Positions 16,581 to 25,649 of a stretch of 64,000 nucleotides of DNA are shown here, one piece after another. Position numbers and translations under genes: made by a program. The DNA is from Variovorax paradoxus (GTDB lineage: Bacteria > Pseudomonadota > Gammaproteobacteria > Burkholderiales > Burkholderiaceae_C). The notes beneath the pieces are model-generated. The model did no database searches and was not told the origin of the DNA. It saw nothing but the letters and a program-made list of their open reading frames with translations. The stretch lies in the NCBI RefSeq assembly GCF_024734665.1, contig NZ_CP102931.1:6384001-6448000 (forward strand), in the 5' to 3' direction. The stretch's first letter is position 1. Every line of letters begins with the position of its first letter.

Positions 16581-17420
16581 ATGCCCCACCCCGATTTCAA
16601 ACCGCTCTCGCTGATGTCTGCCAGCCCGATTGCCACCGCCGACGCGGCCCCCTGGACGCCCCTGCCCTGGGCCGACGTGCCTCGCTTCGATGCCCGCAGC
16701 GTGCTGCTCCACTGGCCGCGCCTGCATGCCGGCCACGAGTTGCCGCTGCCGGCCGAAAGCTCTGCGCTCGCCGAAGGCTGGGCGCTGTACCACAGCGGCG
16801 AATTCGAACGCGCCGCCGCCGTCGGCCTGCTGCAGGGCGCCGAAGGGATGGCGCTGGCCAACCAGGCGACCGCGATCTACGCCAACTACGTCGAGCCGCG
16901 CGAGGCCGTGCGGCTCGCGATGTTCCGCCAGGTGATCGAGCGCGCGAGCGCGCAGGCCGCTGCCGAGCCCGAGAACTGCCAGGCGCTCTACTGGCAGTCC
17001 TACGCACTGGGCCGCTACAGCCAGGGCATCAGCGTGGCGCGTGCGCTGGCGCAGGGACTGGGCAGCAAGCTCAAGGGAGCGCTGGAGCGCGTGATCGAGC
17101 TGCAGCCGCGGCACGCGGACGCGCACCTCGCGCTGGCTTCGTTCCACGCCGAGGTGATCGACAAGGTCGGTGCGCTGGTCGGGCGCATGACCTACGGCGT
17201 GCGTGCCGAGACCTCGCTCGAATTGTTCGAACGCGGCCTCGAGCTGCACCCCCATTCGGCCGCCGGAATGATGGAATACGCCCGCGCGCAACTGATGCTG
17301 CACGGCGAATCGCGCATGGGCGAGGCAACGCGGCTCTATGAAAGGGCTGCAGGGCTGAAGCCGGCCGATGCGCGGGAGCGGCTCGATGTGGAGCTGGCGC
17401 GGGCGGGGCTGAAGGACTGA
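16581..17420 (+). CDS. TPR-like hypothetical protein
   Basis: 279 residues. Helical pairs typical of tetratricopeptide or Sel1 solenoids are visible: SALAEGWALYHSGEFERAAAV, then QALYWQSYALGRYSQG, HADAHLALASFHAEVID and ATRLYERAAGLKPADARERL. There is no signal peptide or membrane segment, so it is probably cytoplasmic. Its ATG lies 5 bases after tetR, which suggests co-transcription. I do not recognise a named family. A role in protein assembly connected with lipid or PHA metabolism would be a guess from position alone. Confidence 0.75.
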   Translation: MPHPDFKPLSLMSASPIATADAAPWTPLPWADVPRFDARSVLLHWPRLHAGHELPLPAESSALAEGWALYHSGEFERAAAVGLLQGAEGMALANQATAIYANYVEPREAVRLAMFRQVIERASAQAAAEPENCQALYWQSYALGRYSQGISVARALAQGLGSKLKGALERVIELQPRHADAHLALASFHAEVIDKVGALVGRMTYGVRAETSLELFERGLELHPHSAAGMMEYARAQLMLHGESRMGEATRLYERAAGLKPADARERLDVELARAGLKD

Positions 17421-17486
17421 ATCTGGTACCACCGGGTACCGTGCAATTTAAGATGCACAGTTTCCGCTTTCTTCAATTCGACCGCC

Positions 17487-17744
17487 ATGTCTGATCTCAA
17501 CGCCCAATTCGAAGCCGCCCAGGCCAACTCCAAGCTGCTCGCCGAGCGCCCCGACAACCCGACGCTGCTGAAGATCTACGGCCTCTTCAAGCAGGCGACC
17601 GAAGGCGACAACACCGCCAAGAAGCCCGGCTTCAGCGACATCGTCGCGCGCGCCAAGTGGGACGCGTGGACCGCCCAGAAGGGTGCGAGCGCCGACGAGG
17701 CCAAGCAGAAGTACATCGACCTGATCGAATCCCTGCGCGGCTGA
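17487..17744 (+). CDS. Acyl-CoA-binding protein (ACBP)
   Basis: 85 residues, the usual size of a stand-alone ACBP four-helix domain. Diagnostic segments are YGLFKQATEGD, where the tyrosine and lysine contact the CoA and acyl chain, and KWDAWTAQKG, followed by KQKYIDLIESL. It binds long-chain acyl-CoA esters in the cytoplasm, buffering or carrying them. It follows the TPR-like gene by 66 bases. ACBP is much rarer in bacteria than in eukaryotes and here sits close to thioesterase and phasin genes, consistent with a lipid-handling neighbourhood. Confidence 0.93.
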   Translation: MSDLNAQFEAAQANSKLLAERPDNPTLLKIYGLFKQATEGDNTAKKPGFSDIVARAKWDAWTAQKGASADEAKQKYIDLIESLRG

Positions 17745-17765
17745 TCGACCGCGCCTTCGCTCCAG

Positions 17766-18680
17766 TCAGGCCGGAAGCTTCGTATCGGCGTAGCGCCGGA
17801 TGGGCTGGACGAACGCGATGTCAACGCCATCGAGCACGTCACGCCCTTCGAGGCTTTCGAACTTGAGCCCGGTCTCCGCCTCGATGAACGCGAGCGGACG
17901 CTGCGATGTGTCGAAGTCTTCAAGGTCGCGCGCCACCCCCGAATCGAGATAGGTGCCCTGGCTCATCAGGTAGGCGATGGCGCTCAGCTCGCCCGTCGCC
18001 TCGCTGATGAAGGCAACCACCTTCCAGAAGTCCCGCGGGATCTGTATGCCGAATCTCTCCGGGTCGCCCGACCGGAGGATGGGGCCCGTGAAGACGCTGA
18101 TGCGCTTGTCGTCGCCCTGGGCATTGCCGAGGATGTAGTCCTCGAGGTCGCCCCACAGCCCATCGTTGAAAGGCTGCCATTGCGGGCAGGCGTTGGTGGC
18201 GAAGAATGTGTCGATGTTGGCCCGTTGCGCCGTCGCCAGCGAGCCCCAGTTCGGGTCCTGCCTGCGCGTCATGTGGCCGCGGGAGAATTTCTTGTCCTGC
18301 TCGGGGCCGTAGGCCTCCCGCAGCATCTGGTATTCCTTCCTGATGCGGCCGTCGTAGTTCCAGGTGTCATGGCGCGGAACGTTCTTCGACTTCGACCCGT
18401 CGATGTTGCACGCCGAGTAAAGCGGCACGCGCCGGGAAATGCATTGCACCGTGCTGAAGTGCTGGTACTTGAGCTCGAAGGAGCCGTCTTCGAGCTTTGC
18501 GATGTCGTCCATGGAGATGGCGTCGCCCATCGACGGCAGTTCCACACGATTGGTGTCCCCGAAGAACTCGGGTACGTAGCCTTCGCGGCCCCTGAAGAAC
18601 TCAGGCGGCTTCGGCGTTGCGGCAACACGCTGGATGCCAGCCCATGAATTGCTCACGACCTGGATGTCTGTATCGGACAT
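17766..18680 (-). CDS. DNA/RNA non-specific endonuclease (NUC1/EndoG-like)
   Basis: 304 residues from MSDTDIQVV, with AGGGAG upstream. The beta-beta-alpha-metal nuclease core reads FSRGHMTRR (R134, G135, H136), with H136 the expected general base, then ATNACPQWQPFNDGLWGDLE, with N163, N172 and E180 in positions of the family's metal-binding asparagine region. The usual DRGH has become SRGH. An N-terminal part of about 85 residues has no recognised domain and no signal peptide, so the enzyme is probably intracellular. It is the last gene of a three-gene unit after an S8 protease and a small protein. A nuclease kept in the cytoplasm implies restraint until activation. Confidence 0.88.
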   Translation of the reverse strand: MSDTDIQVVSNSWAGIQRVAATPKPPEFFRGREGYVPEFFGDTNRVELPSMGDAISMDDIAKLEDGSFELKYQHFSTVQCISRRVPLYSACNIDGSKSKNVPRHDTWNYDGRIRKEYQMLREAYGPEQDKKFSRGHMTRRQDPNWGSLATAQRANIDTFFATNACPQWQPFNDGLWGDLEDYILGNAQGDDKRISVFTGPILRSGDPERFGIQIPRDFWKVVAFISEATGELSAIAYLMSQGTYLDSGVARDLEDFDTSQRPLAFIEAETGLKFESLEGRDVLDGVDIAFVQPIRRYADTKLPA

Positions 18681-18735
18681 GAAGCTCCCTATCCAAAAAA
18701 CTCCATGACCACCAGCGGCCATGGGCGCCTTGCGG

Positions 18736-18987
18736 CTATTTCGCGAGCTTGGCGCGTGCGTTTTTCAGATTGAAGACAGGTTTGCGGATTTCCGCGAAGG
18801 TAGGCTGGGACACGGCCCATTCCGGGTTCTGTTCGAGCACCGCCAGTTGCTCCTCGTCGAGCTGGGCTTCCACCAGGGTGCTCGTCTTCGGCGTGAGCAC
18901 CGCGCCCGGCACGCTGCGACGCAGCCGTGCTTGCGCCGACAATTTCTTGCCGGGGCTGCCTGTGTAGGTCAACACGACGCTTGTCAC
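18736..18987 (-). CDS. Small protein between protease and nuclease genes, possible propeptide/inhibitor-like
   Basis: 83 residues with a GTG start that overlaps the protease stop (GTGA), so it is translationally coupled to the protease. The C-terminal half (VEAQLDEEQLAVLEQNPEWAV) has the alternating pattern of subtilase propeptide (I9) domains, where a short helix precedes a strand ending at the cleft; this likeness is weak and mine. A basic N-terminal part (GKKLSAQARLRRSVPG) precedes it. If the likeness holds, it would be a stand-alone inhibitor or substrate of the protease. The gene ends 55 bases before the nuclease start. No named family is recognised. Confidence 0.6.
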   Translation of the reverse strand: MTSVVLTYTGSPGKKLSAQARLRRSVPGAVLTPKTSTLVEAQLDEEQLAVLEQNPEWAVSQPTFAEIRKPVFNLKNARAKLAK

Positions 18988-20633
18988 TTCAGAACTCCAA
19001 AACCTTCATATTCGGCTGGCCAACCCACCTTTTGCGCTGTCTGAGACAGCATCTTGACGATGGCGTCGGCCTTTTCAGGACCGTCAGGCATGTTAAGCAG
19101 CTTCGAATTCCCTGACAACAGACGGGCCGCCATGCCCGAGGAGTACGGCGTGGCCATCGAGGTGCCGGACATCATTGCGTACTTTTCACCCGGAAACGTC
19201 GACAGCACCGCCACGCCGGGGCCGATGAAATCGGTCGAAAGCCCGTAGTTCGAGAACTCGGCGACAAACTCCTTCTTGCGGCGGATCTCGCTCTCCTGAA
19301 AGCTCTCGGGGCAGTCGGCCGGAAATGTTCCGTCGCGCCCCAGCGCGCCAACGGCCAGGGTGTGGCTGTAGCGGGCCGGATAGCGCAGCAGGGGCTGGCC
19401 GTCGTTGCCGGTGGCCGCGAACACCACGACGCCGGCATCGCGCGCCTTCTGGAGGATGTCCGGCATCTCCGGCATCGGCTCCAGGCTGCCCATGCTGATG
19501 TTCACGATGTTGCAGCCGTCGCTGATGGCGCGTTCGAGCGCGCTGGCAATGTCGGTCGATTTCGCGCGTCCACGCTCGCCGGTCTTCGGGCAGACGCGAT
19601 AGGCCAGCAGGCGGCAGGCCGGCGCCAGGCCATAGATGCCGGTGGCGGACGCCTTCTTGCCCGCGATGATGCCGGCGACGTGGGTCCCGTGCCCGATGCC
19701 GTTGTCGAGAAAATCCGCGGCATTCTCGCCAGTGACGAAACAGCCGCCGCCCGCCACGGCGATGTCCGCATGCGGCCCGACGCCGCTGTCGATCACGCCG
19801 ACCGTCACGCCCGCTCCGGCCTGGGGGTCGTATGGCGCGTAGTTCGCCAGCAGCTGGAAGCTGTCGGGCACCAGCGGCGTGGCTTGCACGTTCAATCGCT
19901 TCGGTGCCGCGACCCGGTCGAACCCCTTGATGAAGACCGACCAGTGCGTGTGTTCCGGCTCGACCAGGATCATTTCCACCCGCGGATAGAGCACCGGAAT
20001 TCCCAGGCTCGCGATTCCCTTGCTGTCGGTCACCGCGGGCACGTGCGCGCCGTCCCAATCCACGAGCGCCTTGACCCGGACGCCCGGCACGGGCTTGCCC
20101 TGCGGGTCCGCAAGATGCAGCTCGAAGCTCTTGACCTTGGCCCCCGGCGCAACCTGGATCGCGCTGGAATCCATCTCATCGCCCAGCGGCCGGATGTACT
20201 GGAGGTAAGCCCATGCGGCGGGTGCCACCCGCAGCCCCGGCGTGTTGCGGCGCATCGCCAGCAGGGCGGACGAGTTGGCCTGCATCACGGACACGTCGTC
20301 GAGCTGCTTGATGAGCTTCATCCGGGGAATGCCACGACCTTCCACTCTTTGGCCGAGCGCCTCCGCCGCGTTGCCGAGATTGATTGCGCTCAGCGTCGCC
20401 ATCTCTGCGCCGCCAGCCACGGCGCTCCTGGAGGGCCACACGATGACGTCGTCGGAGAACTTGGGCTCAGCAGCCATGCGGCGCAGACGCAGCTGCTGCA
20501 GCAGGTGCTCCACCTTCTCGCAGTCCAATTTCGACAAGTCCCATTTCGCAGTCCCGTAGACGCGTTCGGTTTCACGCGCAGGGGTGCTGCTGTTCCGCCT
20601 CGGGGCTTCCTGTCGCCTGTTCGCTGCTGCCAT
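18984..20633 (-). CDS. S8 family serine peptidase (subtilase) without signal peptide
   Basis: 549 residues. The catalytic triad is visible: D282 in VGVIDSGVG, H315 in GIGHGTHVAG and S492 in MSGTSMATP, with the oxyanion N410 in AATGNDG. Before the catalytic domain (about 270-549) lie a region of about 80 residues with propeptide-like character (IKQLDDVSVMQANSSALL) and a beta-sandwich-like segment (about 168-250, ELHLADPQGKPVPGVRVKAL) resembling carboxypeptidase regulatory or CNA-B domains. No signal peptide is seen, so it is likely cytoplasmic. The ATG has AGGAGAG upstream. It is the first gene of the S8-small protein-NUC1 unit. Confidence 0.9.
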   Translation of the reverse strand: MAAANRRQEAPRRNSSTPARETERVYGTAKWDLSKLDCEKVEHLLQQLRLRRMAAEPKFSDDVIVWPSRSAVAGGAEMATLSAINLGNAAEALGQRVEGRGIPRMKLIKQLDDVSVMQANSSALLAMRRNTPGLRVAPAAWAYLQYIRPLGDEMDSSAIQVAPGAKVKSFELHLADPQGKPVPGVRVKALVDWDGAHVPAVTDSKGIASLGIPVLYPRVEMILVEPEHTHWSVFIKGFDRVAAPKRLNVQATPLVPDSFQLLANYAPYDPQAGAGVTVGVIDSGVGPHADIAVAGGGCFVTGENAADFLDNGIGHGTHVAGIIAGKKASATGIYGLAPACRLLAYRVCPKTGERGRAKSTDIASALERAISDGCNIVNISMGSLEPMPEMPDILQKARDAGVVVFAATGNDGQPLLRYPARYSHTLAVGALGRDGTFPADCPESFQESEIRRKKEFVAEFSNYGLSTDFIGPGVAVLSTFPGEKYAMMSGTSMATPYSSGMAARLLSGNSKLLNMPDGPEKADAIVKMLSQTAQKVGWPAEYEGFGVLK

Positions 20634-20699
20634 GGACTCTCCTTGTTGCCCGGTTTATCGCACGGGGGCCATTGCAGGCCCATGAATGGCCCGTATCGG

Positions 20700-21938
20700 C
20701 TAGCCCACTATTCCGCGCTCGTGCAGCGCGGCGATCTGCTCGGCGCTCAGGCCGATTTCCTTCAGCACCGCATCGGTGTCCGCGCCCAGCGCCGGCGCGT
20801 TGTGCCGGTGGCTGGCCGGCGTGAGCGACAGCTTGGGCACGAAACCAGGCACCGCGAGCGCGCTGCCGTCAGCCATCTGCACCTGCTGCAGCATGCCGCG
20901 CGCGGCGTAGTGCGGATCGGCCGCGATGTCGGCGATGGTGTAGATCCGGCCGCCTGGCACATGCGCCGCGTCGAGCGCGGCCAGTACTTCGTCGACCGTG
21001 CGTTGCGCGGTCCAGTCGCCGATGGCGGCGTCAAGCATTTCGACCTGCGCCACGCGGCCCGTGTTGCCGGCCAATGAAGGATTCGCCGCGAGGTCGGGCC
21101 GGCCGATGCACGCCATGAGCCGGCGAAAGATGCTGTCGCCGTTGCCCGCGACGATCGCGTAGCCACCGTCCGAACATCGGTACGCATTGGTCGGCGCAAT
21201 GCCCGGCAGCGCGCTGCCGGCCGCCTCGCGCACCGCGCCGAATTCGCCGTACTCGGGCAGCAGGCTTTCCATGCAGTTGAAAACGGCCTCGTAGAGCGCC
21301 ACGTCGATCACCTGTCCGCGGCCCTTCGGATATTCGGCGCTCACCGTCGCATGCCGGTGCTGCATCGCCATCAGCACGCCGATCACGCCGTGCAGCGAGG
21401 CCAGCGTGTCGCCGATCGACACGCCCACGCGCACCGGCACGCGGCCCGGCTCGCCCGTAAGGTGGCGCAGCCCGCCCATGGCCTCGGCCACCACGCCGAA
21501 GCCGGGGCGGTCGCGGTACGGCCCGGTCTGGCCGTAGCCGCTGATGCGCAGCATCACGAGCGCGGGGTTGGCGGCCAGCAGCTCGTCGGGGCCGAGGCCC
21601 CAGCCTTCCATCGCGCCGGGGCGGAAGTTCTCGATCAGCACGTCGGCCTCGGCCGCGAGCTTGCGCACGACGGCCTGCGCCTCGGGTTCGCGCAGGTCCA
21701 GCGCCAGCGAGCGCTTGTTGCGCGACTGCACCTGCCACCAGACGGAGGTGCCGTCTTTCAGCAGCCGCCAGGTGCGCAGCGGATCGCCTCCGCCGGGCGG
21801 CTCGATCTTGATGACCTCGGCGCCGAAGTCGCCCAGCGTGCGCGCAGCAAAGGGCCCGGCGATGAGCTGCCCGAGCTCGATGACCTTGAGGCCGGCCAGC
21901 GGGCCCGCTGCCGGAGGGGAGGAGCTTGTTGTCGTCAT
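20700..21938 (-). CDS. CaiB/BaiF family CoA transferase (class III)
   Basis: 412 residues from MTTTSSSPP. Family features are LKVIELGQLIAGPFAARTLGDFGAEVIKIEPP, NKRSLALDLREPE, DVLIENFRPGAMEGWGLG, and the catalytic aspartate in VGVSIGDTLAS. Class III CoA transferases move CoA between carboxylic acids through an aspartyl-CoA anhydride in the cytoplasm. The donor and acceptor cannot be read from the sequence. The longer frame begins upstream without a good site and was rejected. The gene is divergent from the AraC regulator gene, 252 bases away, and convergent with nothing close, so AraC may also influence it. Confidence 0.9.
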   Translation of the reverse strand: MTTTSSSPPAAGPLAGLKVIELGQLIAGPFAARTLGDFGAEVIKIEPPGGGDPLRTWRLLKDGTSVWWQVQSRNKRSLALDLREPEAQAVVRKLAAEADVLIENFRPGAMEGWGLGPDELLAANPALVMLRISGYGQTGPYRDRPGFGVVAEAMGGLRHLTGEPGRVPVRVGVSIGDTLASLHGVIGVLMAMQHRHATVSAEYPKGRGQVIDVALYEAVFNCMESLLPEYGEFGAVREAAGSALPGIAPTNAYRCSDGGYAIVAGNGDSIFRRLMACIGRPDLAANPSLAGNTGRVAQVEMLDAAIGDWTAQRTVDEVLAALDAAHVPGGRIYTIADIAADPHYAARGMLQQVQMADGSALAVPGFVPKLSLTPASHRHNAPALGADTDAVLKEIGLSAEQIAALHERGIVG

Positions 21939-22020
21939 GACGCCAGAGTGTGCCCGGGCCTGACGGGGCGGGAAAACACCTATGAATTCTTGACTTCGCA
22001 AATCCGGCGCCTGCCGCGGT

Positions 22021-22074
22021 GCAGCAAATACCGCCCGCGGCCCTGCTCTCCCCGAGGAGAAAGGGGTTTGCTGC
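22021..22074. repeat. Inverted repeat between CoA transferase and araC genes
   Basis: GCAGCAAA (22021-22028) and TTTGCTGC (22067-22074) are perfect complements flanking a GC-rich centre that contains CTCTCCCC and AGAAAGGGG. It may be a degraded palindromic repeat or a regulatory dyad in the divergent promoter region. No gene was found in this 252-base interval. Confidence 0.45.
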
Positions 22075-22190
22075 GGCGCAATGCAAGTCGCCGCATCGGT
22101 CGTTCAGGCCTCCCCGGAAGTCAAAAAAGTATCGATCCGGGACGCCTTCTCTGGTTGTTGGCATCGGGAGCGGTTCGTACAGTCCGCCCC

Positions 22191-23081
22191 ATGCAACCCG
22201 ACCTGGAAATCGTTGAAGTCCGCGGTGACGAATCGTTCACCTGCTGGGCGCACGGCTACCCGTACCGCACGGTGCGCTGGCACTTCCATCCCGAGTACGA
22301 GATCCAGCTGATCGTCGAGACCCAGGGCGTGTATTTCGTGGGCGACCACGTCGGCCACTTCGAGCCGGGCAACCTCGTGATGATGGGCCCCGATCTGCCG
22401 CACAACTGGATCAGCGACGTGCCCGCAGGCCAGAGCGTCGAGCGGCGCGGCATCGTGATCCAGTTTCCGGCCGGGCTGGTGCAGAACATGGCCGGCACTT
22501 TTCCGGAGTTCGAGCGCATCGCGCCGCTGCTGGCCGAATCGGGCTCGGGTCTGCTGTTTTCGGTGGAGACCGCCGCCGCGGCCAAGCCGATCATGGAATC
22601 GCTGCTGGAGGCGCGCGGCCTGCGCCGCGTGATCCTGCTGCTGTCGCTGCTCGAACTGCTGGCCGACGGCCACGACCGCCAGCGCCTGGCCAGCCCCGCG
22701 TTCAAGCCCGACCCCAAGGCCTTCATGTCGCACGCGATCAACAACGTGCTGGCCCACATCGCGGCCAACCTCGGCGACGACCTGCGCGAGCCGATGCTGG
22801 CCGAGCTGGTGGGCCAGAGCCCGAGCGCGTTCTCGCGATCCTTCCGCAAGCACACGGGCCAATCGTTCGTGCGCTACGTGAACCGGCTGCGCATCAGCCG
22901 CGCCTGCGAGCTTCTCACCAACAGCGAGAAGCCGGTGCTCGACGTCTGCATGGACGTGGGCTTCAACAACGTGTCGAACTTCAACCGGCAATTCCTGCTG
23001 CACAAGCGCATGCCGCCGACCAAGTTCCGCAATTTCCATCGCATGCAGGCCGCGGCCTCGCGTGCCGCCAACCCGCCGTAG
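22191..23081 (+). CDS. AraC family transcriptional regulator
   Basis: 296 residues from MQPDLEIVEV. The N-terminal cupin-type sensor domain shows VRWHFHPEYEIQLIVETQGVYFVGDHVG and DLPHNWISDVP. The C-terminal pair of helix-turn-helix motifs reads MLAELVGQSPSAFSRSFRKHTGQSFVRYVNRLRI (split across two helices) and DVCMDVGFNNVSNFNRQFLLHKRMPP. It lies directly before the RbsBAC-type transporter genes on the same strand, with a strong hairpin in between, so it most likely activates the polyol operon in response to its sugar. The open frame extends far upstream as antisense of the CoA transferase; that part is not coding. Confidence 0.92.
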   Translation: MQPDLEIVEVRGDESFTCWAHGYPYRTVRWHFHPEYEIQLIVETQGVYFVGDHVGHFEPGNLVMMGPDLPHNWISDVPAGQSVERRGIVIQFPAGLVQNMAGTFPEFERIAPLLAESGSGLLFSVETAAAAKPIMESLLEARGLRRVILLLSLLELLADGHDRQRLASPAFKPDPKAFMSHAINNVLAHIAANLGDDLREPMLAELVGQSPSAFSRSFRKHTGQSFVRYVNRLRISRACELLTNSEKPVLDVCMDVGFNNVSNFNRQFLLHKRMPPTKFRNFHRMQAAASRAANPP

Positions 23082-23112
23082 CCGGGCTTCCGTGTTCCCC
23101 GTGTCGTCACCG

Positions 23113-23135
23113 ACGCGGCCCTTCGGGCGCCGCGT
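23113..23135 (+). promoter_or_regulatory. Strong hairpin before the sugar-binding protein gene
   Basis: ACGCGGC (23113-23119) pairs with GCCGCGT (23129-23135), with CC/GG and a TTCG loop inside. There is no U-tract, so it may be a rho-dependent or processing structure separating araC from the transporter mRNA, or part of the 5' leader. It lies 57 bases before the binding-protein start. Confidence 0.4.
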
Positions 23136-23191
23136 GGGGCGAGCCTTTGTCCGCGTTTTTCGACAGTCACAAACCCAAGGAGACAGCCACC

Positions 23192-24112
23192 ATGAAGAAC
23201 ATCCTCAAAGCCACCGCCCTTACCGCCGCGCTGATCTGCGGCGCATCCGCCGCACAGGCGCAAGCCTCGAAGCAGCCGCTGCGCATCGGCATGACCTTCC
23301 AGGAGCTCAACAACCCCTACTTCGTGACGATGAAGCAGGCGCTCGAAGAGGCCGCCGCCAGCATCGGCGCCACCGTGGTCACCACCGACGCGCGGCACGA
23401 CGTGGCCAAGCAGATCGGCGACGTGGAAGACATGATCCAGAAGAAAGTCGACATCCTGCTGCTGAACCCGACCGACTCCACCGGCGTGCAGTCGGCCGTG
23501 CGCTCGGCCAAGAAAGCGGGCCTCGTGGTGGTGGCGGTCGACGCCAACGCGCAAGGCCCGGTCGATTCCTTCGTCGGCTCGAAGAACACCGACGCCGGCC
23601 GCCTGGCCTGCGAGTACCTGGCAAAGAGCATCGGCGAGAAAGGCGACGTGGCCATCCTCGACGGCATTCCGGTCGTGCCTATCCTGGAGCGCGTGAAGGG
23701 CTGCCGCGAGGCGCTCGCCAAATACCCCGGCATCAAGGTCGTGAGCACGCAGAACGGCAAGCAGGAACGCGCCACCGCGCTCACCGTGACCGAGAACATC
23801 CTGCAGGCCAACGGCAACCTCAAGGGCATCTTCAGCGTGAACGACGGCGGCTCGATGGGCGCGCTCGCCGCCATCGAAGCCAGCGGCAAGGACGTGAAGC
23901 TCACCAGCGTGGACGGCGCCCCCGAGGCCATCAAGGCCATGCAGAAGCCCGGCTCGAAGTTCATCGCCACCACCGCGCAGTACCCGCGCGACCAGATCCG
24001 CCTGGCCATCGGCATCGCGCTGGCGAAGAAGTGGGGTGCCAACGTGCCCGCTGCGGTGCCGGTCGACGTGAAGCTGATCGACGCCGACGGCGCGAAGACC
24101 TTCACCTGGTAA
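23192..24112 (+). CDS. Sugar/polyol ABC transporter substrate-binding protein (RbsB-like)
   Basis: 306 residues, with AAGGAGA upstream of ATG. A signal peptide ends near SAAQAQA, followed by a periplasmic-binding-protein type I fold (Peripla_BP_4): [41 protein letters not shown], and [14 protein letters not shown] [14 protein letters not shown] near residue 215. It would capture a monosaccharide or polyol in the periplasm and deliver it to the permease encoded two genes later. The downstream dehydrogenase and kinase suggest a C4 or C5 polyol. It is the first structural gene after the AraC regulator. Confidence 0.93.
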   Translation: MKNILKATALTAALICGASAAQAQASKQPLRIGMTFQELNNPYFVTMKQALEEAAASIGATVVTTDARHDVAKQIGDVEDMIQKKVDILLLNPTDSTGVQSAVRSAKKAGLVVVAVDANAQGPVDSFVGSKNTDAGRLACEYLAKSIGEKGDVAILDGIPVVPILERVKGCREALAKYPGIKVVSTQNGKQERATALTVTENILQANGNLKGIFSVNDGGSMGALAAIEASGKDVKLTSVDGAPEAIKAMQKPGSKFIATTAQYPRDQIRLAIGIALAKKWGANVPAAVPVDVKLIDADGAKTFTW

Positions 24113-24137
24113 CCGACGCCAGAAGCAGCGCACGGCC

Positions 24138-25649
24138 ATGAACGACACCGCCGAAATGCTGAGGCTCGAAGGCGTCTCGAAGAGCTTTCCGGGCGTGAAG
24201 GCTCTCGCGGGCATCGACCTCTCGATCCGCAAGGGCGAAGTGCACGCGCTGCTCGGCGAGAACGGCGCGGGCAAGTCGACGCTGATGAAGATCCTCGGCG
24301 GCATCTACCAGGCCGACGAGGGGCGCATCTTCATCGAAGGCAGCGAGCGGAAGTTCGCGGGCTACAACGATGCGATTGCTGCCGGCATTGGCATCATCTT
24401 CCAGGAGTTCAGCCTCATCCCGTACCTGAACGCGGTGGAGAACATCTTCCTCGGACGCTACCTGAAGAACCGTTTCGGGCTGATGGACAAGGCGGCGATG
24501 AAGCGATCCGCGCAGGCCTTGTTCGACGAGCTGGGTGTGCAGATCGACCTCGGCGTGCCGATCTGCCGGCTCTCGGTGGCGCAGCAGCAGTTCGTTGAAA
24601 TCGGCAAGGCGCTGTCGCTGAAGGCGCGCCTGCTGGTGCTCGACGAACCGACTGCCACGCTCACGCCGAACGAGGCCGGGCACCTGTTCAAGATCATGAG
24701 GGAGCTGCGCGCCAGGGGTGTGGCGATGATCTTCATCTCGCATCACCTCGACGAGATCTTCGAGGTGTGCGACCGCATCAGCGTGCTGCGCGATGGTGCC
24801 AACGCAGGGCATGCCGAGGTGGGCGCGACCGATGTGAATGCGCTGGTCGAAATGATGGTGGGCCGCCGCATCGAACACAACTTTCCGCCGAAGCCGGTGC
24901 CTGCGCCGCGCGGGCGCAAGGTGCTCGAAGTGCCGCACATCCAGCTAGCGAAGGGCGGGCCCATCAACGCCTTCGAACTGCATGAAGGCGAGATCCTCGG
25001 CTTTGCAGGGCTGGTCGGCTCGGGCCGCACCGAACTGGCGCTGGGCATGATGGGTGCCGACCGCGTGCATCGCAAGACGGTGCTGCGCAACGGCAAGCCC
25101 GTGCGACTGAACGACCCGACGCAGGCGCTGGAGAACGGTATCGGCCTGCTGCCCGAAAGCCGCAAGGTCGAAGGGCTGATCACCGATTTCACGATCCGCT
25201 TCAACATCTCGCTGAACAACCTCGGCAGGCACCGCAGCGCGGGGCTGGTCAGCCAGGCGTCTGAGAAGCAGGCGGCCGGCGAACTCTCGCGCCGCGTAGG
25301 TGTGAAGGCGCCGAACATCGAGACGCGCGTGGCGACGCTGTCGGGTGGCAACCAGCAGAAGGTGGTGATCGCGCGCTGGCTCGGCCACGCCTCTGAAGTG
25401 CTGATCTTCGACGAACCCACGCGCGGTATCGACGTGGGCGCCAAGGCCGAGATCTACGGCCTGATGCGCGAGCTCACTCGGCAGGGCAAATCGATCGTGA
25501 TGATCTCCAGCGAGCTGCCTGAGATCGTCGGCATGTGTGACCGTGTTGCCGTGTTCTCGGGCGGGGCCATCGTGGCGACGCTCGAAGGCGACGCAATCAA
25601 CTCGGGCGACATCATGCGCTACGCCACTTCGTCGGGAGGCGCTCAATGA
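24138..25649 (+). CDS. Sugar/polyol ABC transporter ATP-binding protein (RbsA-like)
   Basis: 503 residues, the usual size of a tandem-ATPase sugar importer subunit. The first ATPase domain has Walker [10 protein letters not shown] (residues 40-48), the signature-like LSVAQQQ, and Walker [12 protein letters not shown]. The second has a degenerate P-loop region ([14 protein letters not shown]) but a canonical LSGGNQQK signature and [13 protein letters not shown], the typical RbsA/MglA arrangement. It supplies energy for uptake at the membrane. The stop overlaps the ATG of a 32-codon frame that bridges to the permease gene. Confidence 0.95.
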   Translation: MNDTAEMLRLEGVSKSFPGVKALAGIDLSIRKGEVHALLGENGAGKSTLMKILGGIYQADEGRIFIEGSERKFAGYNDAIAAGIGIIFQEFSLIPYLNAVENIFLGRYLKNRFGLMDKAAMKRSAQALFDELGVQIDLGVPICRLSVAQQQFVEIGKALSLKARLLVLDEPTATLTPNEAGHLFKIMRELRARGVAMIFISHHLDEIFEVCDRISVLRDGANAGHAEVGATDVNALVEMMVGRRIEHNFPPKPVPAPRGRKVLEVPHIQLAKGGPINAFELHEGEILGFAGLVGSGRTELALGMMGADRVHRKTVLRNGKPVRLNDPTQALENGIGLLPESRKVEGLITDFTIRFNISLNNLGRHRSAGLVSQASEKQAAGELSRRVGVKAPNIETRVATLSGGNQQKVVIARWLGHASEVLIFDEPTRGIDVGAKAEIYGLMRELTRQGKSIVMISSELPEIVGMCDRVAVFSGGAIVATLEGDAINSGDIMRYATSSGGAQ

